A DNA stretch of 64,000 nucleotides from Pseudomonas putida (lineage in GTDB: Bacteria; Pseudomonadota; Gammaproteobacteria; Pseudomonadales; Pseudomonadaceae). A program made the position numbers and the translations under genes. This document shows, in pieces, positions 40,983-49,487 of this stretch (within the stretch, counting starts at the first letter, position 1; each line of letters begins with the position of its first letter). Under the pieces are notes generated by a model. That model ran no database searches, was not told the origin of the DNA, and worked only from the letters and a program-made list of their open reading frames with translations. The stretch is from assembly GCF_001636055.1 (NCBI RefSeq), contig NZ_CP011789.1, forward strand, positions 1,550,001 to 1,614,000. The letters run 5' to 3'.

Positions 40983-41539
40983 GCGACGAGAACCAGATCG
41001 AAGGCGAAGAGCTGCCGCACCTGCTGCTGGTGGATGATGACGCCACCTTTACCCGGGTGATGGCCCGTGCCATGAGCCGCCGCGGTTTTCGGGTGAGCAC
41101 CGCCGCCAGCGCCGAAGAGGGATTGATCCTGGCGCAGCAGGACTTGCCGGACTACGCCACGCTGGACTTGAAGATGGAGGGCGACTCGGGCCTGGTCCTG
41201 TTGCCCAAGCTGCTGGAACTGGACCCGGAGATGCGCGTGCTGATCCTGACCGGCTATTCGAGCATCGCCACTGCGGTTGAGGCGATCAAGCGCGGTGCTT
41301 GCAACTACCTGTGCAAGCCGGCCGACGCCGACGATGTGCTGGCGGCGCTGCTGTCCGAACATGCCGACCTCGATACCCTGGTGCCGGAAAACCCGATGTC
41401 GGTGGACCGTCTGCAGTGGGAACACATCCAGCGCGTGTTGACCGAGCACGAGGGCAATATCTCGGCGACGGCGCGGGCGCTGGGCATGCACCGGCGCACC
41501 TTGCAGCGCAAGCTGCAGAAGCGCCCGGTGCGGCGCTGA
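40979..41539 (+). CDS. roxR: Redox response regulator RoxR (RegA/ActR/PrrA family)
   Basis: A 186-residue regulator: receiver domain with acidic pocket LLLVDDDAT (D20/D21) and phospho-acceptor D63 in LDLKMEGDSGL, then a short linker and a Fis-type helix-turn-helix (HEGNISATARALGMHRRTLQRKLQKR). This is the compact RegA layout. It controls respiratory and redox genes in Pseudomonas together with RoxS. Translationally coupled to roxS through ATGA. Confidence 0.92.
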   Translation: MSDENQIEGEELPHLLLVDDDATFTRVMARAMSRRGFRVSTAASAEEGLILAQQDLPDYATLDLKMEGDSGLVLLPKLLELDPEMRVLILTGYSSIATAVEAIKRGACNYLCKPADADDVLAALLSEHADLDTLVPENPMSVDRLQWEHIQRVLTEHEGNISATARALGMHRRTLQRKLQKRPVRR

Positions 41540-41597
41540 TCCATCGGTAGACCGCGGCGTCTGCTCCGACTTGCCGTTGAAGCAGGCGCCGCGAAGA

Positions 41598-41786
41598 TCA
41601 GCCCCCGATCACTGCTCGATCCATTCGCACCGCCAGCGCACCCGTGCCTGGCTCGACCGCGAACGACACCTCCCCATCCCGCGCCACCTGCGCCCGCCCG
41701 ACCACTTGCCCATCGCGCAGCAACTCCAGCGGCATCCCTCGCAGCGACTGGCCTGAAGCCAGTTCCAGTTTGATCCTGATGTTCAT
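41598..41786 (-). CDS. Small conserved-type protein in SOS-controlled operon
   Basis: A 62-residue protein starting MNIRIKLELASGQSLRG with an excellent ribosome site (GGAGG six bases upstream). The pattern of short alternating beta-strands (MPLELLRDGQVVGRAQVARDGEVSFAVEP) suggests a small beta-sandwich. I do not recognise a family. It begins 15 bases after the stop of the phospholipase-like gene and so probably shares its LexA-controlled transcript. It might be a partner or immunity factor, but nothing in the sequence proves that. Confidence 0.65.
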   Translation of the reverse strand: MNIRIKLELASGQSLRGMPLELLRDGQVVGRAQVARDGEVSFAVEPGTGALAVRMDRAVIGG

Positions 41787-41800
41787 CGGTGACCTCCTTG

Positions 41801-43426
41801 TCACGCGTTACGGTCGATATAGGTGGTGGCCTGCCCGTCGAGGCGAGCGATCAGCTCTGGTGCGCCATCGCGAAACTGGCGGAACAGGTTGCGCCCACGG
41901 CGTTGGGCATCGAGCGGTAGTTGCACGGTCGGGTGGAACTGCTCGCCCAGCTCGCTATAGGGATTCCAAGGGCCGATATAGGATTCGTTGATGCCCTCGT
42001 CGACACTGAAGGCATAGCGCACGGCGTTACCCCGACGCCAGTTCAGGCCATCCGGCTCGCGGCGTTGCCAACCGTTGGCAACGATGGCTGGCGAGGCTGT
42101 CGGGGCATCGATGAAGCCCGTCGGGCGGTTGGGCTTGTAGTCCTTGAGCAGCAGGTAAGTGCTCCAGCCCCACCAATCACGGGTGTACTGGCTGTCGTTG
42201 AGGTCGGCCACATTCTTGCGTCGCAGCACCGTCGAGCCTTGCTGGCGGTAGAGCGGAGCGAAATTGCCGGGCACCAGGTCCTGTTCGGCTGCCTGCAGGT
42301 CTGGCGTCAGGCGCAGGGCGGCGTACTGCTCCGGCGACGTGGCCTGCCCCTTGTCGAAGGCTTGGAGCACTTCGTCGGCCGAACGCTGTACCGCGCGGCC
42401 GACCTGGCGTCGGTTGGCCACATCGACGCTGTCGAAATAACGCTTGTCGCCATAGGCCCGCCATTGCTCGCCTTCGGCATTGCGTACGCGCAGGCCATAC
42501 TTGCTGTCCTCGTCATGCATGAAGCGCGACACCAGCGAGCCGATATCGCTCGGCGTGACCGTGTCGGCCAGGGCCTTGCGCGGTACGCGCAGGTGGCCGG
42601 CGGAGAACAGGTCGGTAAGGAAGTGGTCGGCGAAGGCGTTCATGGCATAGGCCAGTTGCAGGTCGCGTTCGTCGCCGCTGTCACGGGCGCGCAGTGCCTG
42701 CTGCAGTGCTGCGCCGTGGCCGGCCTGGTAAGCCAGCAGGGCCGACCGGCCGAAATGGTCCCAGTTGCTGGCGGCCAGTTTCAGGTAGCGGCCCAGTGGC
42801 AGTAGATCCGAAGCCACGCTGCCGCCTCCGGTGATGCGATTCCAGCGCGCCGACAGGCTGTCGCCCAGTGCGTCATAGGCTTCATGGGGTTGACGGCCGT
42901 CCTTGATGGCGCGATTGGCCGCCGAGATCTCTTCCTGCATGACCGCCAGAATGTCCTGGGCTTCGGCACGGGAGGCCGGCAGGCGGGCCAAGGAGTCGAA
43001 AGCCTGGAGGAAACGTTCGATGCGCTCGGAGGGTGTTGCTCCATCGGCGATGGGGCGTTCGGGCACACCATAGAAGTCACCGCCCAGAGCCACCACTTGG
43101 CCGTAGGTCAGGCTCAGGCCATTGGGCAACGGCAGGGGTGACTGGTGCGCCACGACCGGTGGTTGGTTGGCGGCAAAGCGCAGCAGGACGTTGTCGCCGA
43201 TGGCGGTGTGTTCGCCGCCTTCGAAACGCAGCTCGGGCCCGCTGGGCTTCGGTGTGTCGAGTGGCGGCAGGCGGTGATATTTGACGGTGTGATGGCCGTC
43301 CACCACCAGCACCAGATGCGTGTGCGCTCCCTCCAGGGGGACGCCCTCAGGGTCGAACAAGCGGTCGAGGTCCGCGACCAGCAGATTGGCCTGGCCGGTT
43401 GCGGGCAGTGATTGCATTTCTGACAT
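41801..43426 (-). CDS. Phospholipase-C-like protein under LexA control
   Basis: A 541-residue protein without a clear signal peptide. The segment AYAMNAFADHFLTDLFSAGHLRVPRK (about 260-285) resembles the metal-binding core of zinc-dependent phospholipase C/S1-P1-type enzymes, with histidines and acidic residues spaced for zinc. Other stretches (GDKRYFDSVDVANRRQ, RDWWGWSTYLLLKDYK) are less informative. ATG 43426 follows GGAG at six bases. A perfect LexA box lies 37 bases upstream, so expression should rise on DNA damage. The family call is by motif only and enzyme activity is unproven. Confidence 0.7.
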   Translation of the reverse strand: MSEMQSLPATGQANLLVADLDRLFDPEGVPLEGAHTHLVLVVDGHHTVKYHRLPPLDTPKPSGPELRFEGGEHTAIGDNVLLRFAANQPPVVAHQSPLPLPNGLSLTYGQVVALGGDFYGVPERPIADGATPSERIERFLQAFDSLARLPASRAEAQDILAVMQEEISAANRAIKDGRQPHEAYDALGDSLSARWNRITGGGSVASDLLPLGRYLKLAASNWDHFGRSALLAYQAGHGAALQQALRARDSGDERDLQLAYAMNAFADHFLTDLFSAGHLRVPRKALADTVTPSDIGSLVSRFMHDEDSKYGLRVRNAEGEQWRAYGDKRYFDSVDVANRRQVGRAVQRSADEVLQAFDKGQATSPEQYAALRLTPDLQAAEQDLVPGNFAPLYRQQGSTVLRRKNVADLNDSQYTRDWWGWSTYLLLKDYKPNRPTGFIDAPTASPAIVANGWQRREPDGLNWRRGNAVRYAFSVDEGINESYIGPWNPYSELGEQFHPTVQLPLDAQRRGRNLFRQFRDGAPELIARLDGQATTYIDRNA

Positions 43427-43463
43427 TGTTTGCTCCATGCGATGTCTGAAAAATTCCAATTAA

Positions 43464-43479
43464 CTGTACGTATATACAG
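43464..43479. promoter_or_regulatory. LexA (SOS) box upstream of phospholipase-like operon
   Basis: CTGTACGTATATACAG is a perfect CTGT-N8-ACAG LexA site with an alternating AT core. It is placed 37 bases before the phospholipase-like ATG on the minus strand, like the yebG site in this same window. Confidence 0.88.
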
Positions 43480-43616
43480 TTGTTTTGATAATAGGATGGA
43501 AATTTTCTACGTCAAGATCTGTTTGTGGACAGATCCTTCATCCATGGCGGACGCAATCACGTGGCACTGACGTATGATTAGCCCCCTATCGGCAACCTTC
43601 TCCAGGATCGCGCGCA

Positions 43617-44558
43617 ATGCTCGCCCTTCTTATCCAGACGTTGAACATCACGGCTCCGGTTTTCGCCATGCTGTTCATGGGCGTGCTCCTCAAGCGCATC
43701 CGCTTGATCGACGACAACTTCATCAAGGTCGCGTCCTCGCTGGTGTTCAACACCTGCATGCCGGCGCTGCTGTTCCTGGGTATCTATCACGCCGACCTGT
43801 CGACGGCGGTCAAGCCCGGGGTCATCCTCTACTTCATCCTCGCGACCCTGGTGTGCTTTGCGCTCTCCTGGGGGCTGGCGATCTGGCGCAGCCCGCCAGA
43901 GGACCGCGGCATCTACACGCAAGGTGCGTTTCGCGGCAACAACGGAGTGATCGGCCTGGCACTGGCGGCCAGCCTCTATGGCGACTACGGGATTTCCCTC
44001 GGTGCGGTACTCGCCGGGCTGGTAATCCTGCTCTACAACTCGCTGTCGACGGTGGTGTTGGCGGTGTACAGCCCGAGCTTGAAATCCGACCCGTGGAGCC
44101 TGTGCAAGAGCATCTTCAGCAACCCGCTGATCATCAGCGTGCTGGCAGCGACGCCCATGGCGTATGGGCAGGTGCCCCTGCCCAACTGGTTGCTGACCTC
44201 GGGCGACTACCTGGCGCAGATGACCCTGCCACTGGCGCTGATCTGCATCGGCGGCACCCTGTCGCTGGCGGCCCTGCGCGACAGCGGCAAGCTCGCGGTG
44301 GATGCCAGCCTGGTGAAGATGGTCTGGCTGCCGCTGGTGGCCACCCTGGGCGCCTGGCTGTGCGGGTTTCGCGGCGCGGAGCTGGGGATCCTGTTTCTCT
44401 ACATTGGCAGCCCGACGGCGGCGGCCAGTTATGTCATGGCCCGCGCAGCCAATGGCAATCACGAGCTGGCTGCGTCTATCATCGTGATCACGACGCTAAT
44501 GGCGGCGATCACCACCAATATCGGCATATTCATCTTGCAATGGGGCGGGTGGATCTAG
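43617..44558 (+). CDS. AEC-family transporter (auxin efflux carrier type)
   Basis: A 313-residue membrane protein with about ten hydrophobic segments starting MLALLIQTLNITAPVFAMLFMGVLLKRIRLID. AEC hallmarks include FNTCMPALLFLGI, QGAFRGNNGVIGLALAASLYG, and TLPLALICIGGTLSL before the last half. Bacterial members (MdcF, malonate/malate permeases) export or import small organic acids. AGGA lies nine bases before ATG 43617. It is a single gene preceding aroP by 52 bases; the substrate is unknown. Confidence 0.85.
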   Translation: MLALLIQTLNITAPVFAMLFMGVLLKRIRLIDDNFIKVASSLVFNTCMPALLFLGIYHADLSTAVKPGVILYFILATLVCFALSWGLAIWRSPPEDRGIYTQGAFRGNNGVIGLALAASLYGDYGISLGAVLAGLVILLYNSLSTVVLAVYSPSLKSDPWSLCKSIFSNPLIISVLAATPMAYGQVPLPNWLLTSGDYLAQMTLPLALICIGGTLSLAALRDSGKLAVDASLVKMVWLPLVATLGAWLCGFRGAELGILFLYIGSPTAAASYVMARAANGNHELAASIIVITTLMAAITTNIGIFILQWGGWI

Positions 44559-44610
44559 ATGCTGGCCGCCACAACACAACAACACTGCCTCCTGAACTAA
44601 AGGACACTTC

Positions 44611-45972
44611 ATGCAAGACCAGAGCACGCCCGCGGGGTTGCAACGCGGGCTGAAGAATCGCCATATCCAGTTGATTGCGCTGGGCGGTGCCATCGGCACC
44701 GGTCTGTTCCTGGGGATCGCCCAGACCATCCAGTTGGCCGGCCCTTCGGTACTGCTGGGCTATGCGATCGCTGGCCTGATGGCTTTCCTGATCATGCGCC
44801 AGCTGGGTGAAATGGTGGTCGAGGAGCCGGTTGCCGGCAGCTTCAGCCACTTCGCCCATCAATACTGGAGCGAGTTCGCTGGCTTCGTCTCGGGCTGGAA
44901 CTACTGGGTCGTCTACGTATTGGTTGGCATGGCCGAACTGACGGCCGTGGGTATCTACGTGCAGTACTGGTGGCCGGAGTTTCCGACCTGGGCCACGGCG
45001 GCGATCTTCTTCGTGGTGATCAACGCCATCAACCTGACCCAGGTGAAGGTCTACGGTGAGATGGAATTCTGGTTCGCCCTGGTCAAGGTAGTGGCAATCG
45101 TCAGCATGATCGGCTTCGGCGCCTGGCTGCTGGGCAGCGGTCATGGTGGCCCGGATGCCAGCGTGGCCAACCTGTGGCAGTACGGTGGCTTCTTCCCCAA
45201 TGGCATCACCGGGCTGATCATGGCGCTGGCGGTGATCATGTTCTCCTTTGGCGGCCTGGAGTTGGTGGGTATCACCGCTGCCGAGGCGGACAATCCGCGC
45301 CAGAGCATCCCCAAGGCCACCAACCAGGTGGTCTACCGCATCCTGATCTTCTATATCGGCGCGCTTGCCGTGCTGCTGGCGCTGTACCCGTGGCAGAAGG
45401 TGGTGCAGGGCGGCAGCCCGTTCGTGATGATCTTCCATGAGCTGGACAGCGACGTGGTCGCTACCGTGCTCAACGTTGTGGTGCTGACCGCCGCGCTGTC
45501 GGTCTACAACAGCTGCGTCTACGCCAACAGCCGCATGCTGTTCGGCCTGGCCAGCCAGGGCGATGCACCGCGCCAGTTGCTCAAGGTCAGCCGCAGCGGT
45601 GTGCCGTTGGTGGCACTGGGCGTTTCGGCGCTGGCGACGGGTTTGTGCGTGGTGATCAACTACCTGATGCCGGGCGAGGCGTTCGGTTTGCTGATGGCCC
45701 TGGCGGTATCGGCGCTGGTGATCAACTGGGCGAGCATCAGCATCACCCACCTCAAGTTCCGCAAGGCCAAGCTGGCCGCGGGCATCACGCCGTTCTACCG
45801 CAGTTGGGGGCATCCGCTGACCAACTACCTGTGCCTGGCGTTCATAGCGTTGATCCTGGTGGTGATGTACCTCACCCCGCCAGTGCGCATCTCGGTGATG
45901 CTGATTCCGCTGTGGATCGCAGCGCTGTGGGTGGCGTTCCGGGTGAAGAAGGCGCGTCAGGCCAAGGGATGA
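44611..45972 (+). CDS. aroP: Aromatic amino acid permease AroP
   Basis: A 453-residue APC-superfamily permease with 12 hydrophobic segments. It matches E. coli AroP/PheP closely through GLKNRHIQLIALGGAIGTGLFLG, RQLGEMVVEEPVAGSF, FVSGWNYWVVYVLVGMAELTAVGIY, FSFGGLELVGITAAEADNP and YNSCVYANSRMLFGLASQG. It imports phenylalanine, tyrosine and tryptophan with protons. I cannot separate the general AroP from a phenylalanine-specific PheP by eye. A REP pair follows the gene. Confidence 0.88.
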   Translation: MQDQSTPAGLQRGLKNRHIQLIALGGAIGTGLFLGIAQTIQLAGPSVLLGYAIAGLMAFLIMRQLGEMVVEEPVAGSFSHFAHQYWSEFAGFVSGWNYWVVYVLVGMAELTAVGIYVQYWWPEFPTWATAAIFFVVINAINLTQVKVYGEMEFWFALVKVVAIVSMIGFGAWLLGSGHGGPDASVANLWQYGGFFPNGITGLIMALAVIMFSFGGLELVGITAAEADNPRQSIPKATNQVVYRILIFYIGALAVLLALYPWQKVVQGGSPFVMIFHELDSDVVATVLNVVVLTAALSVYNSCVYANSRMLFGLASQGDAPRQLLKVSRSGVPLVALGVSALATGLCVVINYLMPGEAFGLLMALAVSALVINWASISITHLKFRKAKLAAGITPFYRSWGHPLTNYLCLAFIALILVVMYLTPPVRISVMLIPLWIAALWVAFRVKKARQAKG

Positions 45973-45990
45973 ATCTGCGCTGATGCGTCG

Positions 45991-46073
45991 CTTTTTTCGC
46001 GGGTAAACCCGCTCCCCCAGAGTCCGCACAGCGGCGTGCCTGTGGGAGCGGGTTTACCCACGAAGAGGCCGGT
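45991..46073. repeat. Inverted pair of P. putida-type REP elements
   Basis: TTCGCGGGTAAACCCGCTCC (about 45997-46016) and, inverted, TGTGGGAGCGGGTTTACCCA (46041-46060) lie between the convergent aroP and CMD-family genes. They are the same family as the pair at 14705-14794 and may also end transcription from both sides. Confidence 0.85.
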
Positions 46074-46079
46074 GCGACC

Positions 46080-46454
46080 TCAGGCCTGGTAACTGTCGAT
46101 CACTTCCTGTGCCGCGCGGAACGCATCGATCGCCGCCGGCACCCCTGCGTACACTGCGCAATGCAGCAGCGCTTCGCGAATCTCCTCCACCGTGCAGCCA
46201 TTGTTCAGTGCCCCGCGAACATGACCCTTGAGCTCCTGCGGGCACTTCAGTGCGGTCAGCGCCGCCAGGGTGATCAGGCTGCGAGTCTTCAATGGCAGCC
46301 CCTCGCGGGACCAGACGCTGCCCCAGGCATGCTCGTTGACGAAGTCCTGCAGGGGCTGGGTGAATTCGGTGGCATTGCCCAGGGCGCGATCCACGAAAGC
46401 GTCCCCCATCACCTGGCGCCGAACCTGCTCACCGGCGTTCTTGTTGTCGGTCAT
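46080..46454 (-). CDS. Carboxymuconolactone decarboxylase (CMD/AhpD-like) family protein
   Basis: A 124-residue protein with the PcaC-like pattern: FNEHAWGSVWSREGLPLKTRSLITLAALTALKCPQELKGHVRGALNNGCTVEEIREALLHCAVYAGVPAAIDAFRAAQEV (first letters approximate the FVNEHAWG segment). The family includes 4-carboxymuconolactone decarboxylases and small redox proteins. No pca genes are nearby, so a true decarboxylase role is doubtful. It precedes the antiporter gene on the same strand by only a few bases upstream of its stop region. Confidence 0.8.
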   Translation of the reverse strand: MTDNKNAGEQVRRQVMGDAFVDRALGNATEFTQPLQDFVNEHAWGSVWSREGLPLKTRSLITLAALTALKCPQELKGHVRGALNNGCTVEEIREALLHCAVYAGVPAAIDAFRAAQEVIDSYQA

Positions 46455-46464
46455 TGCGTTTTCC

Positions 46465-47550
46465 TCAGTGTTGGCGGCGCCAGGCGCGAAGCGTGGTGTA
46501 TAGCAGTACCACCGCCAGCACCGGCATGACGTAGAACAGCATCAGGCGCTCCAGGCGCCCGGCCAGTGGCATGCCGGTGGTGAAGGCCACCACGTGCAGG
46601 CCGTAAGCCAGGTAGAGCGCGAGGAACACCAGCCCTTCGGCGCGGGTGATCCGGTAGCCGGAATAAAACACGGGCAGGCTAAGGACGGCGACCCCGAGCA
46701 TCACCGGCAGGTCGAACGCCAGGGCGTTGGGTGAGATGGTCAGCGGTTCGGGCGTGGTCAAGGCGGTAAGCCCCAGCACTGCCAGGAGGTTGAACAGGTT
46801 GCTGCCGATCACCGTACCCACGGCGATCTCGCGCTCGCCCCGCAGGGCGGCGATCAGCGCGGCGGCCAGTTCCGGTAGCGAAGTGCAGACGGCGACCACG
46901 GTCAGGCCGATGATCCGCTCGGACAGGCCCAGGTCGGTGGCGACCTCGACCGCCGCCTCCAGCAGCAAGTGCCCGCCGAGGCTGAGCAGCACCAGCCCGA
47001 ACAGGGTCTGCAGCACCACGGTACTCCAGAAACGGCCCGGGCTGCGGCGAGCGGTGTCGGGCGCAGGATAGGTGCGGGAATAGTGGCGTGACTGATGCCA
47101 GAGCATGCCCAGGTAGCCCAGCAGGCCCAGCAGCAACAGCGCGCCCTCGAGCCTGCCCAGTTCGCCGTTGGCCGCCAGCAGGTAGACCACTGCACTGGCC
47201 GCGATCATCAACGGGATGTCCAGGCGTACCAGTTGCCGCGAAACGCGCAGCGGGATGATCAGTGCAGCAAGCCCGAGGATCACCAGCACATTGAAGATAT
47301 TGCTGCCGATCACACTGCCCACCGCCACGTCCGGCGCGCCCTGGTAGGCCGCCTGCAGGCTCACTGTCAGTTGTGGCGCGGTACTGCCGAAGGCCACCAG
47401 GCTCAGGCCGATGATCAGCGGCCGCACGTGCAGGCGCGTGGCCAGGCGCAGGGCGGCGCGTACCAGCAGTTCGGCGCCGATGACCAACAGCACCAGGCCC
47501 AGGCCCAGTTGCAGGAGGCTGAAGGTGGGGAGGGTGGCGAGGTCGAAAAT
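46465..47550 (-). CDS. Ca2+/Na+ antiporter (CaCA/YrbG family), probable ATT start
   Basis: A CaCA-type exchanger with two homologous halves. The first has LLVIGAELLVRAALRL and LSLVAFGSTAPQLTVSLQAA with GSVIGSNIFNVLVILG; the second has GLTVVAVCTSLPELAAALIAALRGEREIAVGTVIGSNLFNLLAVLG. GSNIFN repeats and acidic residues in the alpha-repeats are the ion-exchange signature. The only ATG/GTG/TTG start nearby is GTG 47493, which would cut the first membrane segment to about ten residues. ATT at 47550 lies seven bases after GGAG and gives an intact segment (361 residues). The gene begins 18 bases after the RlpA-like stop. Confidence 0.78.
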   Translation of the reverse strand: MFDLATLPTFSLLQLGLGLVLLVIGAELLVRAALRLATRLHVRPLIIGLSLVAFGSTAPQLTVSLQAAYQGAPDVAVGSVIGSNIFNVLVILGLAALIIPLRVSRQLVRLDIPLMIAASAVVYLLAANGELGRLEGALLLLGLLGYLGMLWHQSRHYSRTYPAPDTARRSPGRFWSTVVLQTLFGLVLLSLGGHLLLEAAVEVATDLGLSERIIGLTVVAVCTSLPELAAALIAALRGEREIAVGTVIGSNLFNLLAVLGLTALTTPEPLTISPNALAFDLPVMLGVAVLSLPVFYSGYRITRAEGLVFLALYLAYGLHVVAFTTGMPLAGRLERLMLFYVMPVLAVVLLYTTLRAWRRQH

Positions 47551-47568
47551 GGCAGGGCTCCAGTCAGG

Positions 47569-47943
47569 TCAGTCGCTCAGACCTTGTACCCGGACTCGCG
47601 CCGTTCCGCTACGGAGCATGCCGATTTTTTCTGCGGCAGCACGTGACAGGTCGATCAGTCGGCCACGGGTGTGGGGGCCGCGGTCGTTGATACGCACCAC
47701 CACGCTGCGCTGGTTGGACAGGTTGGTCACCAGTACCTGGCTGCCGAACGGCAGGGTGCGATGGGCGGCGGTGAGGCCGTGCTGGTTGAAGGCTTCGCCG
47801 CTGGCAGTGCGTTTGCCGTGGTGGCGGGAACCGTAATAGGAGGCGGTGCCGGTTTCGTCGTAGCCGCGTGGGTCGATGTCATGGCTGGCACAGCCGGCCA
47901 AGGCAGAGAAAAGAGCCAGGGCGGCGAGGTTTTTTTTCAGCAA
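47569..47943 (-). CDS. RlpA-like lipoprotein (DPBB domain)
   Basis: A 124-residue protein with a lipoprotein signal MLKKNLAALALFSALAGCAS (lipobox LAGC) and a double-psi beta-barrel: GTASYYGSRHHGKRTASGEAFNQHGLTAAHRTLPFGSQVLVTNLSNQRSVVVRINDRGPHTRGRLIDLSRAAAEKIG. These residues contain the conserved catalytic-type positions of RlpA lytic transglycosylases. The SPOR domain of full RlpA is absent, so this is a short paralogue. Upstream of the antiporter on the same strand. Confidence 0.85.
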   Translation of the reverse strand: MLKKNLAALALFSALAGCASHDIDPRGYDETGTASYYGSRHHGKRTASGEAFNQHGLTAAHRTLPFGSQVLVTNLSNQRSVVVRINDRGPHTRGRLIDLSRAAAEKIGMLRSGTARVRVQGLSD

Positions 47944-47967
47944 GGCAGGTGCTCTCCGGTGCTTCCA

Positions 47968-48016
47968 TTCGCGGGCAAGTCGGAGCGCCGAACCGCCGCT
48001 CCGACTTGCCCGCGAA
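47968..48016. repeat. 20-bp perfect inverted repeat (REP-like) between gatB and rlpA-like gene
   Basis: TTCGCGGGCAAGTCGGAGCG (47968-47987) is perfectly complementary to 47997-48016, with a nine-base loop. The first ten bases resemble P. putida REP sequence, the rest differ. As RNA it forms a very stable hairpin directly after the gatB stop (48031 on the minus strand) and probably terminates that operon. Confidence 0.75.
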
Positions 48017-48030
48017 CGAGGGCGTTCAGG

Positions 48031-49476
48031 TCACCCTTCGAGCTTGGCCTTGAGCAATTGGTTCACCTGCCCCGGGTTGGCCTTGCCTTTGGAAGCCTTC
48101 ATCGCCTGGCCGACGAAGAAACCGAACATCTTGCCGCGCTTGGCTTCATCGGCGGCGCGGTACTGTTCGACCTGCTCGGCGTTGGCGGCCAGCACTTCAT
48201 CGAGCATCTTGTCGATCGCGCCGGTGTCGGTCACCTGCTTGAGGCCCTTGCTCTCGATGATGCTGTCGGCATCGCCTTCACCGGCAGCCATGGCCTCGAA
48301 CACGGTCTTGGCAATCTTGCCGCTGATGGTGTTGTCGCGAATACGCTGCAGCATGCCGCCGAGCAGCTCGGCACTGACCGGCGACTGGTCGATTTCGACA
48401 CCCAGCTTGTTCAGCAGGCTGCCCAGCTCGACCATGACCCAGTTGGCCGCCAGCTTGGCGTCGCCGCCGATGCTGGCCACCTGCTCGAAGTAGTCGGCTT
48501 GTTCGCGGCTGCTAGCGAGCACGTTGGCGTCGTAGGCTGACAGGCCGTACTGGCTCTGGAAGCGCTCGACCTTCTGCGTTGGCAGCTCGGGCAGCGAGGC
48601 GCGGACGGTCTCGAGGAAGCTTGGCTCGATGACCACCGGCAGCAGGTCCGGATCGGGGAAGTAACGGTAGTCGTTGGCTTCCTCCTTGCTGCGCATGGAA
48701 CGGGTCTCGTCCTTGTTCGGGTCGTACAGGCGAGTTTCCTGGACCACCTTGCCGCCGTCCTCGATCAGGTCGATCTGGCGCTGGATCTCGCTGTTGATCG
48801 CCCGTTCGATGAAGCGGAACGAGTTGACGTTCTTGATCTCGCAGCGGGTACCGAACTCGACCTGGCCTTTCGGGCGAACCGAGACGTTGCAGTCGCAACG
48901 CAGCGAGCCTTCGGCCATGTTGCCGTCGCAGATGCCCAGGTAGCGCACCAGGGCGTGGATGGCCTTGACGTAGGCCACGGCCTCTTTTGCGCTGCGCATG
49001 TCCGGCTCGGAAACGATTTCCAGCAGCGGTGTGCCAGCGCGGTTCAGGTCGATCCCGGTGGCGCCGTTGAAATCTTCGTGCAGGCTCTTGCCGGCATCTT
49101 CCTCAAGGTGTGCGCGGGTGACGCCGATGCGCTTGAGGGTGCCGTCTTCCAGGGCGATGTCCAGGTGGCCCTTGCCAACGATCGGCAGGTCCATCTGGCT
49201 GATCTGGTAGCCCTTGGGCAGGTCGGGGTAGAAGTAGTTCTTGCGCGCGAACACGTTGCGCGGCCCGATCTCGGCATCGATGGCCAGGCCGAACATGCAG
49301 GCCATGCGTACGGCCTCCTGGTTCAGCACCGGCAGTACGCCGGGCATGCCCAGGTCGACCAGGCTGGCCTGGGTGTTCGGCTCGGAGCCGAAGGTGGTGG
49401 CGCTGCCGGAGAAGATCTTCGACTGGGTGGCGAGCTGGGTATGAATCTCCAGCCCGATCACAACTTCCCATTGCAT
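48031..49476 (-). CDS. gatB: Asp/Glu-tRNA amidotransferase subunit B
   Basis: A 481-residue Gat[54 protein letters not shown] is the conserved N-terminus; the kinase-like core and the zinc/cysteine-adjacent [14 protein letters not shown] follow; the C-terminal YqeY-like domain ends [13 protein letters not shown]. GatB binds misacylated Glu-tRNAGln or Asp-tRNAAsn and activates it for amidation by ammonia from GatA. Third gene of the gatCAB operon, eleven bases after gatA. Confidence 0.95.
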   Translation of the reverse strand: MQWEVVIGLEIHTQLATQSKIFSGSATTFGSEPNTQASLVDLGMPGVLPVLNQEAVRMACMFGLAIDAEIGPRNVFARKNYFYPDLPKGYQISQMDLPIVGKGHLDIALEDGTLKRIGVTRAHLEEDAGKSLHEDFNGATGIDLNRAGTPLLEIVSEPDMRSAKEAVAYVKAIHALVRYLGICDGNMAEGSLRCDCNVSVRPKGQVEFGTRCEIKNVNSFRFIERAINSEIQRQIDLIEDGGKVVQETRLYDPNKDETRSMRSKEEANDYRYFPDPDLLPVVIEPSFLETVRASLPELPTQKVERFQSQYGLSAYDANVLASSREQADYFEQVASIGGDAKLAANWVMVELGSLLNKLGVEIDQSPVSAELLGGMLQRIRDNTISGKIAKTVFEAMAAGEGDADSIIESKGLKQVTDTGAIDKMLDEVLAANAEQVEQYRAADEAKRGKMFGFFVGQAMKASKGKANPGQVNQLLKAKLEG

Positions 49477-49487
49477 GTGTGAATTCC

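Noticed and set aside
43562..43577. TGGCAC-containing sequence upstream of the AEC transporter as a sigma-54 promoter
   Set aside because: The second invariant dinucleotide (GC) is not at the required ten-base distance.
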